From Diplocloster agilis (lineage in GTDB: Bacteria > Bacillota > Clostridia > Lachnospirales > Lachnospiraceae): 64,000 bases of DNA. Below, piece by piece: positions 45,589-55,300 of this stretch. The notes beneath the pieces are model-generated. The model worked only from the letters and a program-made list of their open reading frames with translations, had not been told where the DNA came from and did not search any database. The stretch covers positions 78,190 to 142,189 of the forward strand of contig NZ_JAHQCW010000008.1 in assembly GCF_019042275.1 (NCBI RefSeq). Reading direction: 5' to 3'. How positions within the stretch are numbered: position 1 is the first letter of the stretch; the number at the start of each line of letters is the position of its first letter. Position numbers and translations under genes: made by a program.

Positions 45589-46404
45589 TTATATCAGCCA
45601 CCAATCCAGCAGCCCTTCCCACCACTCATTTCTGCGCGCGATTATATCCATGTGATTAGACGGCGTTCCTGTCACGTAGTGGAACACCAGTCTGTCCGCC
45701 GCTTCCGGGTATAAGCCGGCCAGCTCGGACCGGAATCGCTCGGCGTTCTCCGGCGGGATGTGATTATCCTCAGCCCCCAGGATCAGACACAGAGGCGGGC
45801 AATTCGCATAGCGCTCCAGATGGGTAATCGGGTTAAACTGCTCATAGAAAAAGGAGGCATAGCGGTCCGGTGTCCCCGGATCCAGAATGCGGTCGGGCCG
45901 GAACAGATCATACATACCGGGCCTCAGCCAGTCAGGCGTGGCGATAATCGGGGCTCCTCGTTTGATTCTGGAGTCAATTCCCGCCGCGCAGATCGTGATG
46001 TCCCCTCCCATGGATATGCCGCCCATGCGGATCTGGGGAACCACCTCCAGGTTCCCGACCGCCCAGTCTATAACCCGCTCCACGTCCAGAATCGTCTGGC
46101 CCAGCACCGGCCAGCCGTAGCGCCTCATGTTCGTAAACACGCGGGCTTTCACATCATCCTGCGCCGTTCCCCGCTCTCCATGCTGATAGAGGTCGAAGGC
46201 CAGTGCAATGAATCCCCTGTCCGCGATATCCGAAAGATAGGAGACTAATTCTTCCTTCTTACCGCCCAGTCCGCTTAAGAAAATGGCCAGTCTGCGCTCA
46301 GGCTGCGGCTCTGCCGGTTCCGCGTAGATGACCGGTATGCCGTCCACCCACTCCTTGGTTACCTCCACTCCATTGATCTGCTGCCGCTGTTTTTCATTAT
46401 TCAT
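45589..46404 (-). CDS. alpha/beta hydrolase (dienelactone hydrolase-like)
   Basis: 271-residue serine hydrolase. LAIFLSGLGGKKEELVSYLS near the oxyanion hole, FIALAFDLYQHGERG, nucleophile Ser in MGGISMGGDI at about residue 123, Asp in GAEDNHIPPE and His in the C-terminal SNHMDI. ATG 46404 is preferred (GGAAAGGAAAG upstream); an upstream in-frame start lacks a site. Cytoplasmic, no signal peptide. Substrate unknown. Not obviously linked to the glycyl radical locus upstream. Confidence 0.82.
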   Translation of the reverse strand: MNNEKQRQQINGVEVTKEWVDGIPVIYAEPAEPQPERRLAIFLSGLGGKKEELVSYLSDIADRGFIALAFDLYQHGERGTAQDDVKARVFTNMRRYGWPVLGQTILDVERVIDWAVGNLEVVPQIRMGGISMGGDITICAAGIDSRIKRGAPIIATPDWLRPGMYDLFRPDRILDPGTPDRYASFFYEQFNPITHLERYANCPPLCLILGAEDNHIPPENAERFRSELAGLYPEAADRLVFHYVTGTPSNHMDIIARRNEWWEGLLDWWLI

Positions 46405-46539
46405 ATTCTTTCCTTTCCCGCATATGCCGGGATATCCGGGCAATCTGCTGCTTCCCCATTATCTTTTTCCTGCCTGCACCTTTTCAGGTCGCAAGTTCAT
46501 TGATATTAATAGGATAGCATGGCAAAACAGCATACGCAA

Positions 46540-46589
46540 TACATTAGCCAAAACATACATTAGCCACATACATTAACCATACATTAACT
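46540..46589. repeat. short imperfect tandem repeat at activase 3' end
   Basis: Four copies of TACATTA(A/G)C(C/T) at 46540, 46556, 46569 and 46580, at spacings of 16, 13 and 11 bases. The last copy includes the activase stop codon. Too short for CRISPR; possibly a slippage product. Confidence 0.5.
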
Positions 46590-47472
46590 AAAGCACTGCC
46601 ACCGGCGCATATTCATCCAGCGCGTCTTTCAGCGCGTTCATTTGGACGGCATCCATAGGCTGAAATTCCGGCGCACTCCTGCCCAGCATCCGGTACTTTC
46701 CCTCCCCAAAGGAGTGATACGCGAGCAGGTCAATCCTTTGAATTTTCCCGGGTTTTTTCAGAATCTCCCGGAATCCTTCTCTCTCCGCCTCAGAATCATT
46801 GATCCCCTTGATACAAGGTATGCGGATCCATACATCCGCCGTCTCTTTTAACCGGTTCAGGTTCTCCACGATCAGACGGTTATCCGCGCCTGTCGCTCTC
46901 CGATGTACTTCCCCGCCGGCACATTTCAGGTCATAGAGAAATAAGGACGTGTAGGGCAGGATTCTTCGGAAGCTCTCCCACGGAACCGCCCCAGCCGTAT
47001 CCACGGTGGTATGAATCCCGTGTTTGACACATTCCCTGAGCAGTTCTTCCAGAAAATCGATCTGCAGCATCGCCTCTCCACCGGAAAAAGTCACTCCTCC
47101 CCCGGAATTACAGTACAAGGAACCGTCTTTTCGGATCTCTTCCATTACCTTTGAAACGCTCATCGCTTCCCCCGATATTTCCAGTACCCCGGGATAGCAA
47201 ACGGAAGCACATTTTCCGCATCCGGTACACAGATCCGGTATAAAACCCCCATCATCTCCCAACCTTCTGGCCCCGGTAGGACAGGCCGCAGCGCAGGAAC
47301 CACAGGCGATGCAGCCCTGTCCTTTGATCAACAGCTGGGGGGATGCCTCCTGCGATTCCGGGTTATGGCACCAAAGGCATTTCAGATTACAGCCCTTGAA
47401 AAACACCGTAGTGCGGATCCCCGGGCCGTCGTGAACGCTAAAGTGCTGGATATCAAATATCATTCCGTCCAT
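46588..47472 (-). CDS. glycyl radical enzyme activating protein (radical SAM)
   Basis: 294-residue activase that uses SAM and a 4Fe-4S cluster to make the glycyl radical on its partner. Radical SAM CxxxCxxC at Cys28, Cys32, Cys35 (CNLKCLWCHNPE). An inserted ferredoxin-like domain at about 48-100 carries two CxxCxxCxxxC sets (CIACGSCAAACP; CTGCGKCASVCYP), as in activases for dehydratases and decarboxylases rather than PflA. GGVTFSGGEAMLQ, the SAM-contact region, is at about 135. The start at 47472 has AGGAGG 10 bases upstream. 43 bases downstream of the glycyl radical gene. Confidence 0.93.
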   Translation of the reverse strand: MDGMIFDIQHFSVHDGPGIRTTVFFKGCNLKCLWCHNPESQEASPQLLIKGQGCIACGSCAAACPTGARRLGDDGGFIPDLCTGCGKCASVCYPGVLEISGEAMSVSKVMEEIRKDGSLYCNSGGGVTFSGGEAMLQIDFLEELLRECVKHGIHTTVDTAGAVPWESFRRILPYTSLFLYDLKCAGGEVHRRATGADNRLIVENLNRLKETADVWIRIPCIKGINDSEAEREGFREILKKPGKIQRIDLLAYHSFGEGKYRMLGRSAPEFQPMDAVQMNALKDALDEYAPVAVL

Positions 47473-47515
47473 ATAATAGGTACCTCCTACGACGCGTCGC
47501 ACCGCGCTCCGCAGA

Positions 47516-49768
47516 CTAATGCGACCGGTTTCTGGCGATCATCTCGTCCTGGAGCTCCCGGTCTAACGCGGTAAAATACGCGCTGAATCCCCACACCCGC
47601 ACCACCAGGTTCGCATACTGTTCCGGGTTCTTCTGCGCTTCCAAGAGTACCTCGGCATCCGTCAGGTTAAAATCAAAGACGCTTCCTCCCGCGTCCAGGA
47701 AGCTGCGGATCACCGCCTCATAAATCCTGGGTTCCATCTGATTGGGGGAATAAGGAAGATCGAGATAGAGAACCGCCGAAGCCGGATGATTTTCCAGATT
47801 CAAAGCCCCAAGCCCTTCCAGGATACGGCTTAAGTTGGTATGGCCGGTAGCTTCGCCGGGGCCGATCCCCCTGGAGAGAATCTCCCCTCTCCTTCTCCCG
47901 TCAGGGGTAGCCTCCGTCCCGCGAAGAGAGACATAGCCGGTATTCGTGAACAGGGAATTTTCGAACCAGCCGCCGCGGGTATTCGGCATACCGGAGAAGA
48001 CCAGCGTCAGGTCGTCCGCCAGCCGGGAGGCCAGCCGGTTGATTTCACCGCTGTCTCTGCCCCATTTATCCACCCGGTTTGCCAGGTAGGCTCTGGTTCT
48101 CTCACTTCCTTCAAAATTCCGGTTCAGACATCCGCGCAGTTCATGAAGAGTCAGAAATTTCTGCTCATAGACCACCTTTTGAACGGCAAACAGGGAATCC
48201 ACCAACGTTCCGAACCCGACCGGCGAAAAGCTGGAGGTATTATATTTTGCTCCGCCCTGTGTCATATCCAGGCCCTTTTCGATGCACCCGGTAATGGTGG
48301 CCGAATACAGCGGACAGGGATTATATCCATACCATTCCCGTTCCCATTCATTGAAGTATCCGGTTACCCTGTGAACGATCTGTCTCGCTTTCCCCAGAAA
48401 GCAGGCATAGAACTCTTCAAAGTCCCGGCAGGAGTCGGCCTGAACCGGTTCCAGCCCTTCATGTTCCCAGAAGCCTTCCTCTCCCACCCCCAATGTCAGC
48501 AGCAGAAGCTTCGGAAGGCTCATGTAGATATAAGCCCTGCAGTTCACTTCCGTTTCACTTAAAACCGGTTCCTGGCAGCCTCCGGCCACATAAAGCCTGC
48601 TGTCCTGCAGCTCTTTCCCCTGGCGGACTTGAGCGGGGATCAGTACCTCGTCGTTAAATATCGATAATACATTCTTCCCCCGCCCCGCGATCCGGGCCAG
48701 ACGCTCAAAAAATTCTGCGGGATGGTTCCGGCTGATCCGGGCCTGAAGCTTAGGGTTTACCAGTTCCTGTTCTTCGAAGATCTCCAGAATCATGCGGGAT
48801 ACCTCATTATAGACCGGTCTTCCTTCCTGATCGCAGCCGCCGATGGTCATGGCTGTGTTCGCCCCGCCTTCCGGAGGGTCCGTACGCAGATCCCATTTGG
48901 CATCCGTCAGGTTCAGGGCAAAGGAGAGCAGATCCTTCGCCTCCTGTCTGGTGAGCCGGCCTTCTCTCACATCCTTTTCATAATAGGGATACAGCAGACG
49001 GTCAAAATGCCCGATCACCGCAATACCGATCCCCTCCAGGCCCATCACGATCTCACGCATGAACCAGATCGTATTCAGCGCCTCATAGAAAGTCTCGGGA
49101 GCTTCAGCCGGTACTCTCGCCGCCGTGCGGGCGATACGGAGCAGATTCCCGCGCACTTCCCCGTCCTTCTCCCTCCCGGCCATTTCAGCCGCCTCACGGG
49201 CAAAGTTCTCCGCAATTCTCTTTAAGGCCGCACAGCCGCAGATCACGCTGTCCAAGAAAGAAACCTGTCCTGCATCCTGGGTGTTTTTCCTCTTCTTCTC
49301 CGCCTGGTCGCTCAGCCCGTTTAAACCCAGACGCAGAACCTTTTCATAGCCGATGCAGTGATGTGCAAAATCGGTAAAGAAAAAAGAGATAAACAGATTC
49401 CGTTCTTTATAGTAGTCCCGGAAGTCGAAAAACCGTTTCTCTATCGCGGAGTGATTGCGCATCATGGTTCCGCCGATTCCGGGTTCCGGCGGGAAACCGG
49501 CTGTCAGGCCATTTCGGGCCCGGCCCGTGCACACTTCATAATAAAATGGAAAATATCGGAACACATGCACCGGACACTTGACAGCCGCCCGATAAATACG
49601 GCTCTTCTCCTCACATGGCTTTGTCTTTGCCGCCTTTTTCCCAATGTCCGTATCAACCGGCATATGTTCCGCTTCCGGCGCCGGCAACGGATATGCGGCG
49701 TAGTACTCTTCAAATTCCTGGTAAAATTCATCCCTGTATTTCTCAAAAGATAACACACGCTCTGTCAT
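47516..49768 (-). CDS. glycyl radical enzyme of dehydratase/lyase type
   Basis: 750-residue glycyl radical enzyme. The C-terminal radical motif VVRVWGFSAYFTAL places the radical on Gly727. The thiyl cysteine is Cys398 in YVAGGCQEPV, with Glu400 two residues on, the C-x-E pattern of diol/glycerol dehydratases, CutC-type lyases and related enzymes. The adjacent Cys-Cys of pyruvate formate-lyase is absent, so it is not a PFL. Start at ATG 49768 behind GGGGGAG. It sits between an alcohol dehydrogenase gene and its activase in an ABC-transporter operon, so it probably dehydrates or cleaves an imported polyol-like or sugar-acid substrate. I cannot assign the reaction. Confidence 0.9.
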   Translation of the reverse strand: MTERVLSFEKYRDEFYQEFEEYYAAYPLPAPEAEHMPVDTDIGKKAAKTKPCEEKSRIYRAAVKCPVHVFRYFPFYYEVCTGRARNGLTAGFPPEPGIGGTMMRNHSAIEKRFFDFRDYYKERNLFISFFFTDFAHHCIGYEKVLRLGLNGLSDQAEKKRKNTQDAGQVSFLDSVICGCAALKRIAENFAREAAEMAGREKDGEVRGNLLRIARTAARVPAEAPETFYEALNTIWFMREIVMGLEGIGIAVIGHFDRLLYPYYEKDVREGRLTRQEAKDLLSFALNLTDAKWDLRTDPPEGGANTAMTIGGCDQEGRPVYNEVSRMILEIFEEQELVNPKLQARISRNHPAEFFERLARIAGRGKNVLSIFNDEVLIPAQVRQGKELQDSRLYVAGGCQEPVLSETEVNCRAYIYMSLPKLLLLTLGVGEEGFWEHEGLEPVQADSCRDFEEFYACFLGKARQIVHRVTGYFNEWEREWYGYNPCPLYSATITGCIEKGLDMTQGGAKYNTSSFSPVGFGTLVDSLFAVQKVVYEQKFLTLHELRGCLNRNFEGSERTRAYLANRVDKWGRDSGEINRLASRLADDLTLVFSGMPNTRGGWFENSLFTNTGYVSLRGTEATPDGRRRGEILSRGIGPGEATGHTNLSRILEGLGALNLENHPASAVLYLDLPYSPNQMEPRIYEAVIRSFLDAGGSVFDFNLTDAEVLLEAQKNPEQYANLVVRVWGFSAYFTALDRELQDEMIARNRSH

Positions 49769-49783
49769 ACTGCTCCCCCTCAT

Positions 49784-50812
49784 CTAGTCGAAGGTCAGGA
49801 CTACTTTCAGCCCTTCCCTGTTTTTTACCAGCTCAAATCCCCGTTCATAATCTTCCACCGGCAGCCGGTGCGTCACATAGTCGGACAGATGCAGTTTCCC
49901 CTCCAGCACCAGGTCCGCCGTTTCCTTCTGGATCGTCACCAGATGCCCGTAATCGGGCCATTGTACCGACCGGATCTCCCAGCAGTAATCCGCATCCTCC
50001 CAGGCGACCGGCTGGGTACTGCGCAGTCCGATCCCGTAGATGCCTATTACTCCGCCCGGCTTCACGCTTCTTAGGCCGTGGCTTAAAACCGTTCCGTTCC
50101 CGACCGCGTCTATGAATAGATCCGCCTTCCCCATCTCTTCCCGGATGCGAAGCGACAGATCTTCCTCTCTGGTATCCACCGCCACATCCGCTCCCAGTTC
50201 CAGGGCTTTTTGCATCCGGGCCTTGTGGTGGCCGCCCAGCAGGATCTTCCCGGCCCCCAAAATCCTGCACAGGTTGGCCATGGCGATACCCACCGGCCCG
50301 CAGCCCGCTATCACTACATTTTGTCCCGCCCTCATATCCAGCCGTTTCAGCGCGCTGTAGATCTCCTCAAGAGTAATCAGCATACAGGCATCCGTACCGT
50401 CGATTCCATCCGGGACCACGGTTTTGGATCTGGCTCCCACATCCTGGATCGTAAGTCCGTCCTCTTCCATGGCATCGCAGTCCGTTACCAGGGCGTATTC
50501 CGAGAACCCTCCCCACAGAGAATAGTACTGTCCGCGGTCCGGCAGCTCGCTGCGCAGGACAAGGTCCCCCTCCCGGTAATTTCTCACCTTTTTCCCTGTC
50601 CGTATTACCCGTCCCACGGCCTCGTGCCCCAGCACGGCCGGGTAAGTTCCGAATCCCTTCAGATGCCCGTCCGCCAGTTTCAGATCCGTGCCGTTGCAGA
50701 TACCGCACCCCACGGTCTTCACCAGCCCGTCGTATTCCCCCATCTTTGGCATGGGGATATCTTCCCGCAGAAAGATTCCTCCTCTGCCGTCCGTCACTAA
50801 ACCTTTCATCAT
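49784..50812 (-). CDS. zinc-type alcohol/polyol dehydrogenase
   Basis: 342-residue MDR-family dehydrogenase. Catalytic zinc ligands are visible: Cys39 in CGICNGTD and GHE in LGHEAVGRV at about residue 63. NAD-binding loop GCGPVGIAMANL at about 170. The four-cysteine structural zinc lobe expected between residues 90 and 115 is missing (text RSELPDRGQYYSLWGGFSEY), which some sorbitol-dehydrogenase-like members share. Lies 15 bases before the glycyl radical gene, so it may oxidise the substrate before, or the aldehyde product after, the radical step. Confidence 0.88.
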   Translation of the reverse strand: MMKGLVTDGRGGIFLREDIPMPKMGEYDGLVKTVGCGICNGTDLKLADGHLKGFGTYPAVLGHEAVGRVIRTGKKVRNYREGDLVLRSELPDRGQYYSLWGGFSEYALVTDCDAMEEDGLTIQDVGARSKTVVPDGIDGTDACMLITLEEIYSALKRLDMRAGQNVVIAGCGPVGIAMANLCRILGAGKILLGGHHKARMQKALELGADVAVDTREEDLSLRIREEMGKADLFIDAVGNGTVLSHGLRSVKPGGVIGIYGIGLRSTQPVAWEDADYCWEIRSVQWPDYGHLVTIQKETADLVLEGKLHLSDYVTHRLPVEDYERGFELVKNREGLKVVLTFD

Positions 50813-50846
50813 CCACTCTCCTTTTTCGAATCCCGGAACACCGGGG

Positions 50847-51701
50847 TTAACCCTTCACGGCCCCGGCGGTCAGCCCTTTTTCCATTTTTTCCTGCAGCAG
50901 GATATACATGATGATCGGAGGCAGGATACTGACCCCGATCGCGGCCATTACAGCGCCGTAGTCCGATGTGTACGCGCCAAAGAAAGACAGCAGGCCGATA
51001 GAGATCGTCTTTAAATTATCGTTTCCAAGGAACACCAGCGGAAACAGCAGGTTATTCCAGGAAGAGACAAAGTTAAAGATCGACGCGCTGGCGACAGCCG
51101 GCATGGACAACGGAAGTATAATGCGGAAAAATACGGCCGCATGCCCGGCGCCGTCCATCACCGCCGCTTCCTCCAGTTCGTCCGGCAGCCCTTTCATAAA
51201 CCCCGTGACGATGAACACCGTCATGGAAAGGCAGAAGGCCGAATACAGCAGAATCAGCACCGGATAGTTGTCGACGATGCCGAATTTTCCAAGGGTAAAC
51301 GCAAGCGGAATAATCACCGTCTGGATCGGAATCATCATTCCGGCCAGGAATAACAGATAGATCAGCCCCTTGCCTTTGAACTTAAATTTCGCCAGTATGT
51401 ATCCCGCCAGAGATCCCACGAAAGCGGTAACTACCAGCGTCGCTACCGTCAGCACGATGCTGTTGCGGAAATAGATCCCTATTTTTCCGATCTTCCACGC
51501 CCGCGCATAGTTTTCAAACTGAGGATCGGCCGGCAGCGAAAAGGGATTGGTAAATATCTCCGTATTGTTCTTAAGAGATGAAACCAGTGTAAAATAAACC
51601 GGATAAAGGCAGATAACGGCAAACAGGATCAAGATCCCGTAGAGCAGCACCCGGCAGATGATTTTTTTCATTCGCGCTCTGGAATTTAACTGTTTTTCCA
51701 T
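50847..51701 (-). CDS. carbohydrate ABC transporter permease (MalG type)
   Basis: 284-residue six-helix permease of a CUT1 importer. EAA loop LPDELEEAAVMDGAGHAAVF at about residue 175; C-terminus EKMEKGLTAGAVKG. Overlaps the first permease gene by 16 bases, so the two are coupled. No ATPase gene in the locus. Confidence 0.9.
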   Translation of the reverse strand: MEKQLNSRARMKKIICRVLLYGILILFAVICLYPVYFTLVSSLKNNTEIFTNPFSLPADPQFENYARAWKIGKIGIYFRNSIVLTVATLVVTAFVGSLAGYILAKFKFKGKGLIYLLFLAGMMIPIQTVIIPLAFTLGKFGIVDNYPVLILLYSAFCLSMTVFIVTGFMKGLPDELEEAAVMDGAGHAAVFFRIILPLSMPAVASASIFNFVSSWNNLLFPLVFLGNDNLKTISIGLLSFFGAYTSDYGAVMAAIGVSILPPIIMYILLQEKMEKGLTAGAVKG

Positions 51702-52621
51702 TGACTTTTCCCCCTCCTTTTCATCCGTTTTACACCGTCCTCTTTATCCTGATTCATCAGTTTCAGGGAGATGACGGTGAGAATCAGACTCATAAAGAAC
51801 ATGATGGTGGATATGGCGCTTCCGATACCATAATGATCGTATTTAAACGCCTGATAATATAATAATGTGGCAGGCACGTGGGTCAGTCCGTTGGGGCCGC
51901 CCTCCGTCATGACGAATACCATATCGAACACCTTCAGAACGCCGGTAATGATCATCACCACTGAGATTTTGACCGATTCCCAGATCATGGGAATTATGAT
52001 GTAGAATACTTTCTTTCCCTGCCCCGCTCCGTCAATGGTGGCCGCCTCCATCACGTCCTCCGGTATCGCGTTCACCGCCGCCAGTCCGATGACGATATAA
52101 TACGCCACGCTGGCCCAGGTGGTAACCAGGATAATGCACATCATCGCGGTACTGCTGTTGATCAGCCAGCCGGTACAGAGCTGTTCCAATCCAAGCTTCG
52201 TGAGCAGTTGATTCAGCACACCGCTTTCGTTCGGCTTCAGGATGAACTGCCACAAAAGCCCCGTCGCCGTCACCGGCAGAATCATCGGGATAAAGTAGAC
52301 CGCCTTAAAGAATCTCTGGCCCCGCTTAACATTATAGAGCAGGATCGCAAAGAGGAACCCGATCGGAAGCTGTGTAAGCAGCCCCACCACCACAAAGAGC
52401 AGGATATTTTTTACCGCCTGATGGAACTGGGAATTCTGAAATACGGAGATAAAATTATCCAGGCCTACGTATTTCAGCGGCACCCCCTGTATTCCCGGCC
52501 AGTCAAAAAAGGAAAAATAGAAGGACTGGGCCACAGGTATTACCTCCAGCACTACATAGATCAGGAGCGCGGGGAGAAGAAACAGAAAAATAACCTTTTT
52601 ATTACGCCGGTAACGTTCCAA
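51686..52621 (-). CDS. carbohydrate ABC transporter permease (MalF/UgpA type)
   Basis: 311-residue six-helix permease. EAA loop IPEDVMEAATIDGAGQGKKV at about residue 200. A terminator-like hairpin separates it from the binding-protein gene upstream, which would let the binding protein be made in excess. Substrate inferred only from family: a sugar, polyol or glycoside. Confidence 0.9.
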   Translation of the reverse strand: MERYRRNKKVIFLFLLPALLIYVVLEVIPVAQSFYFSFFDWPGIQGVPLKYVGLDNFISVFQNSQFHQAVKNILLFVVVGLLTQLPIGFLFAILLYNVKRGQRFFKAVYFIPMILPVTATGLLWQFILKPNESGVLNQLLTKLGLEQLCTGWLINSSTAMMCIILVTTWASVAYYIVIGLAAVNAIPEDVMEAATIDGAGQGKKVFYIIIPMIWESVKISVVMIITGVLKVFDMVFVMTEGGPNGLTHVPATLLYYQAFKYDHYGIGSAISTIMFFMSLILTVISLKLMNQDKEDGVKRMKRRGKSQWKNS

Positions 52622-52654
52622 TCATTTACACCTCATTTCTCTCTTTATATGAAA

Positions 52655-52693
52655 AAGCCGCCCGGCGCGGAGGCGCTCCTTTATGGGCGGCTT
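52655..52693 (-). terminator. intra-operon attenuating terminator
   Basis: Minus strand AAGCCGCCC pairs with GGGCGGCTT (9 bp, with a further GC-rich inner stem) and is followed by TTTTTC. It lies between the solute-binding protein stop and the first permease start. Confidence 0.85.
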
Positions 52694-52727
52694 ATCACAA
52701 TATTCGTACAGCTGTTACCTATTCTGC

Positions 52728-54134
52728 TTATTGGTTATTATCAATTTCCGACTGAATCGCCGCTGCCGTATCTTCCGGTGATGTGCCCAGCATCATTCCC
52801 ACCAGCGCGTTTCTGGTGACATCCTGCATGGAATTCAACATATCATATTCGAAAGTGTCGCCCCCCAGCTTCTTCAGGTCTTTATTCAGTTCTATCGCTT
52901 TTGTAAGCATCGGGGTCAGCTCAAAGCCTTCCGTATTCACATCCGTCCGGCCCGGTGTCTGTCCGCAGTCTTTCAGCCGCACTTCCTCCGAGAACGCGTT
53001 GTGGGTGAATTTGGCCCATTCCATGGTGATCTCTTTTTCATAGCCTTCCAGCTTCCCGCTGTATACATGCGCGTCCACATATACGGCCGAATGATCCTTA
53101 TATGCTTCCTGGCCGCTGAAGTAAGGGATCGGGAAGAAATCCAGGGAATCCGCGATCTCAGACCCTTCCGCGTTGGGGATGAACCAGAGCGGGATGCAGA
53201 TCATGGCATATTTTCCGCTGAGGAAATTCGCGCTCTCCGTACTCCAGTCAATGCCCTCGAAGTTCTCTTCAAACGCGCCTTTGTCCTTAAAGCCCTTCAG
53301 TGTCTTCAGGCATTCCACAACCTCCGGGTCCGTCCATTTGGCCGTCCTGGCTCCGATATTTTTAAAGGTGTCAACCCCGGCTTCACGGTAAGCGATGCAG
53401 TTAAAGAAATGTCCCAGCCGCCAGGTATCCTTGGCTCCCATGCCCATAGGGGTAATTCCCGCGGCTTTCAGCTTATCGATCGCCGCGTACATGTCGTCCA
53501 TGGTCTCCGGTACCGACTCGATACCCGCCTGCTGGAACAGATCCTTATTATAAAAGATCACTTCCGGCTGCATCGCGAAGGGAATCGCATAGATGCCGTC
53601 CACGCCGTATCCCGACAGGTCAAAGGTGGATAACGTGGGATCCGGCAGGCCCGAACAGAACTCCTCATCTTCCAGCATGAAAGACAGGTCCATCAGCAGG
53701 CCGTTCTTCGCATACTCCACCAGCGAAGCGCTTCCGTACTGCATCCACATATTCGGAAGATTTCCGGTGGCGATCGCGGTCTTCAGCTTGTTATTATAAG
53801 CAGCTTCATCCGCCACCGAGTCGTCCTGGAAGGTTACATTCGGATGAAGCTTCACAAACTCATCCATCATTTTCTTAAGCCACGGCGCCTGTGGATCACT
53901 GCCGGCATATCTGGTCAGAACCGTGATGGTCACCTCAGGGTCGTCCGTCGTAGCAGCCCCGTCCGCCGTACCTTCCGGTTTTGCCGTTTCCGCGGCGGCA
54001 CTACCATCCGCCGTCTGCGCGGGAGCGCTTCCTTCTTCGCCTTCCTGGTTTTTGCTTCCGCACCCGGCGGCTAATCCCGCCAGCATACACACTGTCATTG
54101 TTAAAGCAAGAAAACGCATTTTATTCTTTTTCAA
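52728..54134 (-). CDS. extracellular solute-binding lipoprotein of ABC importer
   Basis: 468-residue binding protein of the CUT1 type. Lipobox Cys25 in MLAGLAAGCGSKN; an alanine-rich linker (about 28-65) precedes the fold (EVTITVLTRYAGSDPQAPWL). Starts at TTG 54134 with AGGAGGAG 5-8 bases upstream; an ATG 15 bases on is less well placed. First gene of the glycyl radical operon; its promoter (TTACAT, 17 bases, TATGTT) lies at about 54233-54261. Ligand unknown. Confidence 0.9.
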   Translation of the reverse strand: MKKNKMRFLALTMTVCMLAGLAAGCGSKNQEGEEGSAPAQTADGSAAAETAKPEGTADGAATTDDPEVTITVLTRYAGSDPQAPWLKKMMDEFVKLHPNVTFQDDSVADEAAYNNKLKTAIATGNLPNMWMQYGSASLVEYAKNGLLMDLSFMLEDEEFCSGLPDPTLSTFDLSGYGVDGIYAIPFAMQPEVIFYNKDLFQQAGIESVPETMDDMYAAIDKLKAAGITPMGMGAKDTWRLGHFFNCIAYREAGVDTFKNIGARTAKWTDPEVVECLKTLKGFKDKGAFEENFEGIDWSTESANFLSGKYAMICIPLWFIPNAEGSEIADSLDFFPIPYFSGQEAYKDHSAVYVDAHVYSGKLEGYEKEITMEWAKFTHNAFSEEVRLKDCGQTPGRTDVNTEGFELTPMLTKAIELNKDLKKLGGDTFEYDMLNSMQDVTRNALVGMMLGTSPEDTAAAIQSEIDNNQ

Positions 54135-54232
54135 CTTTTCTCCTCCTGATTCTAAAAATTATCCACAAAAAACAAGGTACATGTTCATAAGTTCACAGCC
54201 AATCCGGATTGTCTGTCTGTGTTTTTATTTAA

Positions 54233-54261
54233 ACATAGAGCGGCTTTTTCAACAATGTAAG
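54233..54261 (-). promoter_or_regulatory. putative promoter of the binding protein-permease-glycyl radical operon
   Basis: Minus strand TTACAT, 17-base spacer, TATGTT, about 100 bases before the TTG start. A weak consensus match, as expected of an activator-dependent promoter. Confidence 0.4.
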
Positions 54262-54369
54262 AATTTTGGCTATTTTTGAATATTTTTAGGAAAACTTTTT
54301 ATGATAGAAGAAAATTAGGAAAATTTTTTTAATTACGAAATATTTTATACCGTGCATTTTTATTCATCA

Positions 54370-55212
54370 TTATGGAGCTTCATCCAGCTTCCGGCCGTCG
54401 AGGTAAACGTCTTTATATAATTTGGGTGTTATCCCTTTTATCTTCTTAAATACCTTCAAAAAATAAAAGTAATCCTCGAAACCGCACTTAGAGGCCACCA
54501 GGGCAATATCGTCCCCCATAATAAGCAAATGGGCGGCATACTGTATTTTACGTTCCAGTACACACCGGTGAATCGTACATCCGTAACGTCTCTTAAATAT
54601 ACTGTTCAGCCTCCGGTAGGACATCTGAAATTCCTGTTCGAATGCTGCCGACTCCAGTTTGAACGGAAGATTTTCCAATATCCACTGAAGCAGATGTTCT
54701 GCAAGCACATGATCCTTCTTCTTTCCATACCGGTTTTTTCGATCGTCCATGCTCAGTATATGCAGGATAGACAGCAAATGAAGTCCCAATATCTCGTCCG
54801 TAAGATAAGACAGTCGATAGTCCCGGTACAGAACCATGATCAGACCGGTCAGATCCACCTCTGCAGGCAGTTTTCCCCACAGAGGCAGCCGGATCATACC
54901 TTTTGCAGACTTCTGTTCTTTCTCTACCTGCAGGCTTCTGATCTGAAAGTGAAAATAGTATACATCATGCTGCTCAATCTCTATTCCAAAATGTGGGATA
55001 CCCGGTGGCAGCAGGAAATATTCACCAGCCGCTGCGTTGATGCTGTCTTTTCCTACCCTTATGGTACGTTTTCCCTCCACAACCACGCCCAGCGTCCACA
55101 CATTCATCGTTCGGTCCGGATGCCGGTTTACCCTGGCTATCCTGCCAAACTCTTTCACCGACAGAGGTGGGGTCAGCTCAAAATATTTGCAGTTTATTTC
55201 CTTTTTTTCCAT
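54370..55212 (-). CDS. AraC-family regulator
   Basis: 280-residue regulator. N-terminal cupin-like sensor (ITH-type text AAAGEYFLLPPGIPHFGIEI at about 65-85), C-terminal AraC helix-turn-helix (EFQMSYRRLNSIFKRRYGCT; LVASKCGFEDYFYFLKVFKK; GITPKLYK). Start at 55212 with GGAGG 11 bases upstream, alternative at 55230. Divergent from the Gfo/Idh/MocA gene and upstream of the glycyl radical operon on the same strand; likely controls one or both. Confidence 0.85.
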   Translation of the reverse strand: MEKKEINCKYFELTPPLSVKEFGRIARVNRHPDRTMNVWTLGVVVEGKRTIRVGKDSINAAAGEYFLLPPGIPHFGIEIEQHDVYYFHFQIRSLQVEKEQKSAKGMIRLPLWGKLPAEVDLTGLIMVLYRDYRLSYLTDEILGLHLLSILHILSMDDRKNRYGKKKDHVLAEHLLQWILENLPFKLESAAFEQEFQMSYRRLNSIFKRRYGCTIHRCVLERKIQYAAHLLIMGDDIALVASKCGFEDYFYFLKVFKKIKGITPKLYKDVYLDGRKLDEAP

Positions 55213-55300
55213 ATATGAATTTTCCTCCATTGTTTCCGACTCGGGTTATTGTTAAATTATGCTTGCAAGAACTTAGATACCTATTGAAAGGAGCATATGT

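Noticed and set aside
46540..46589. CRISPR-like array
   Set aside because: Units of about 10 bases with irregular 1-6 base gaps are far too short; no cas genes nearby.
47516..49768. Pyruvate formate-lyase
   Set aside because: The active-site text has a single Cys in GGCQEP rather than adjacent cysteines, and the activase has the extra ferredoxin domain.
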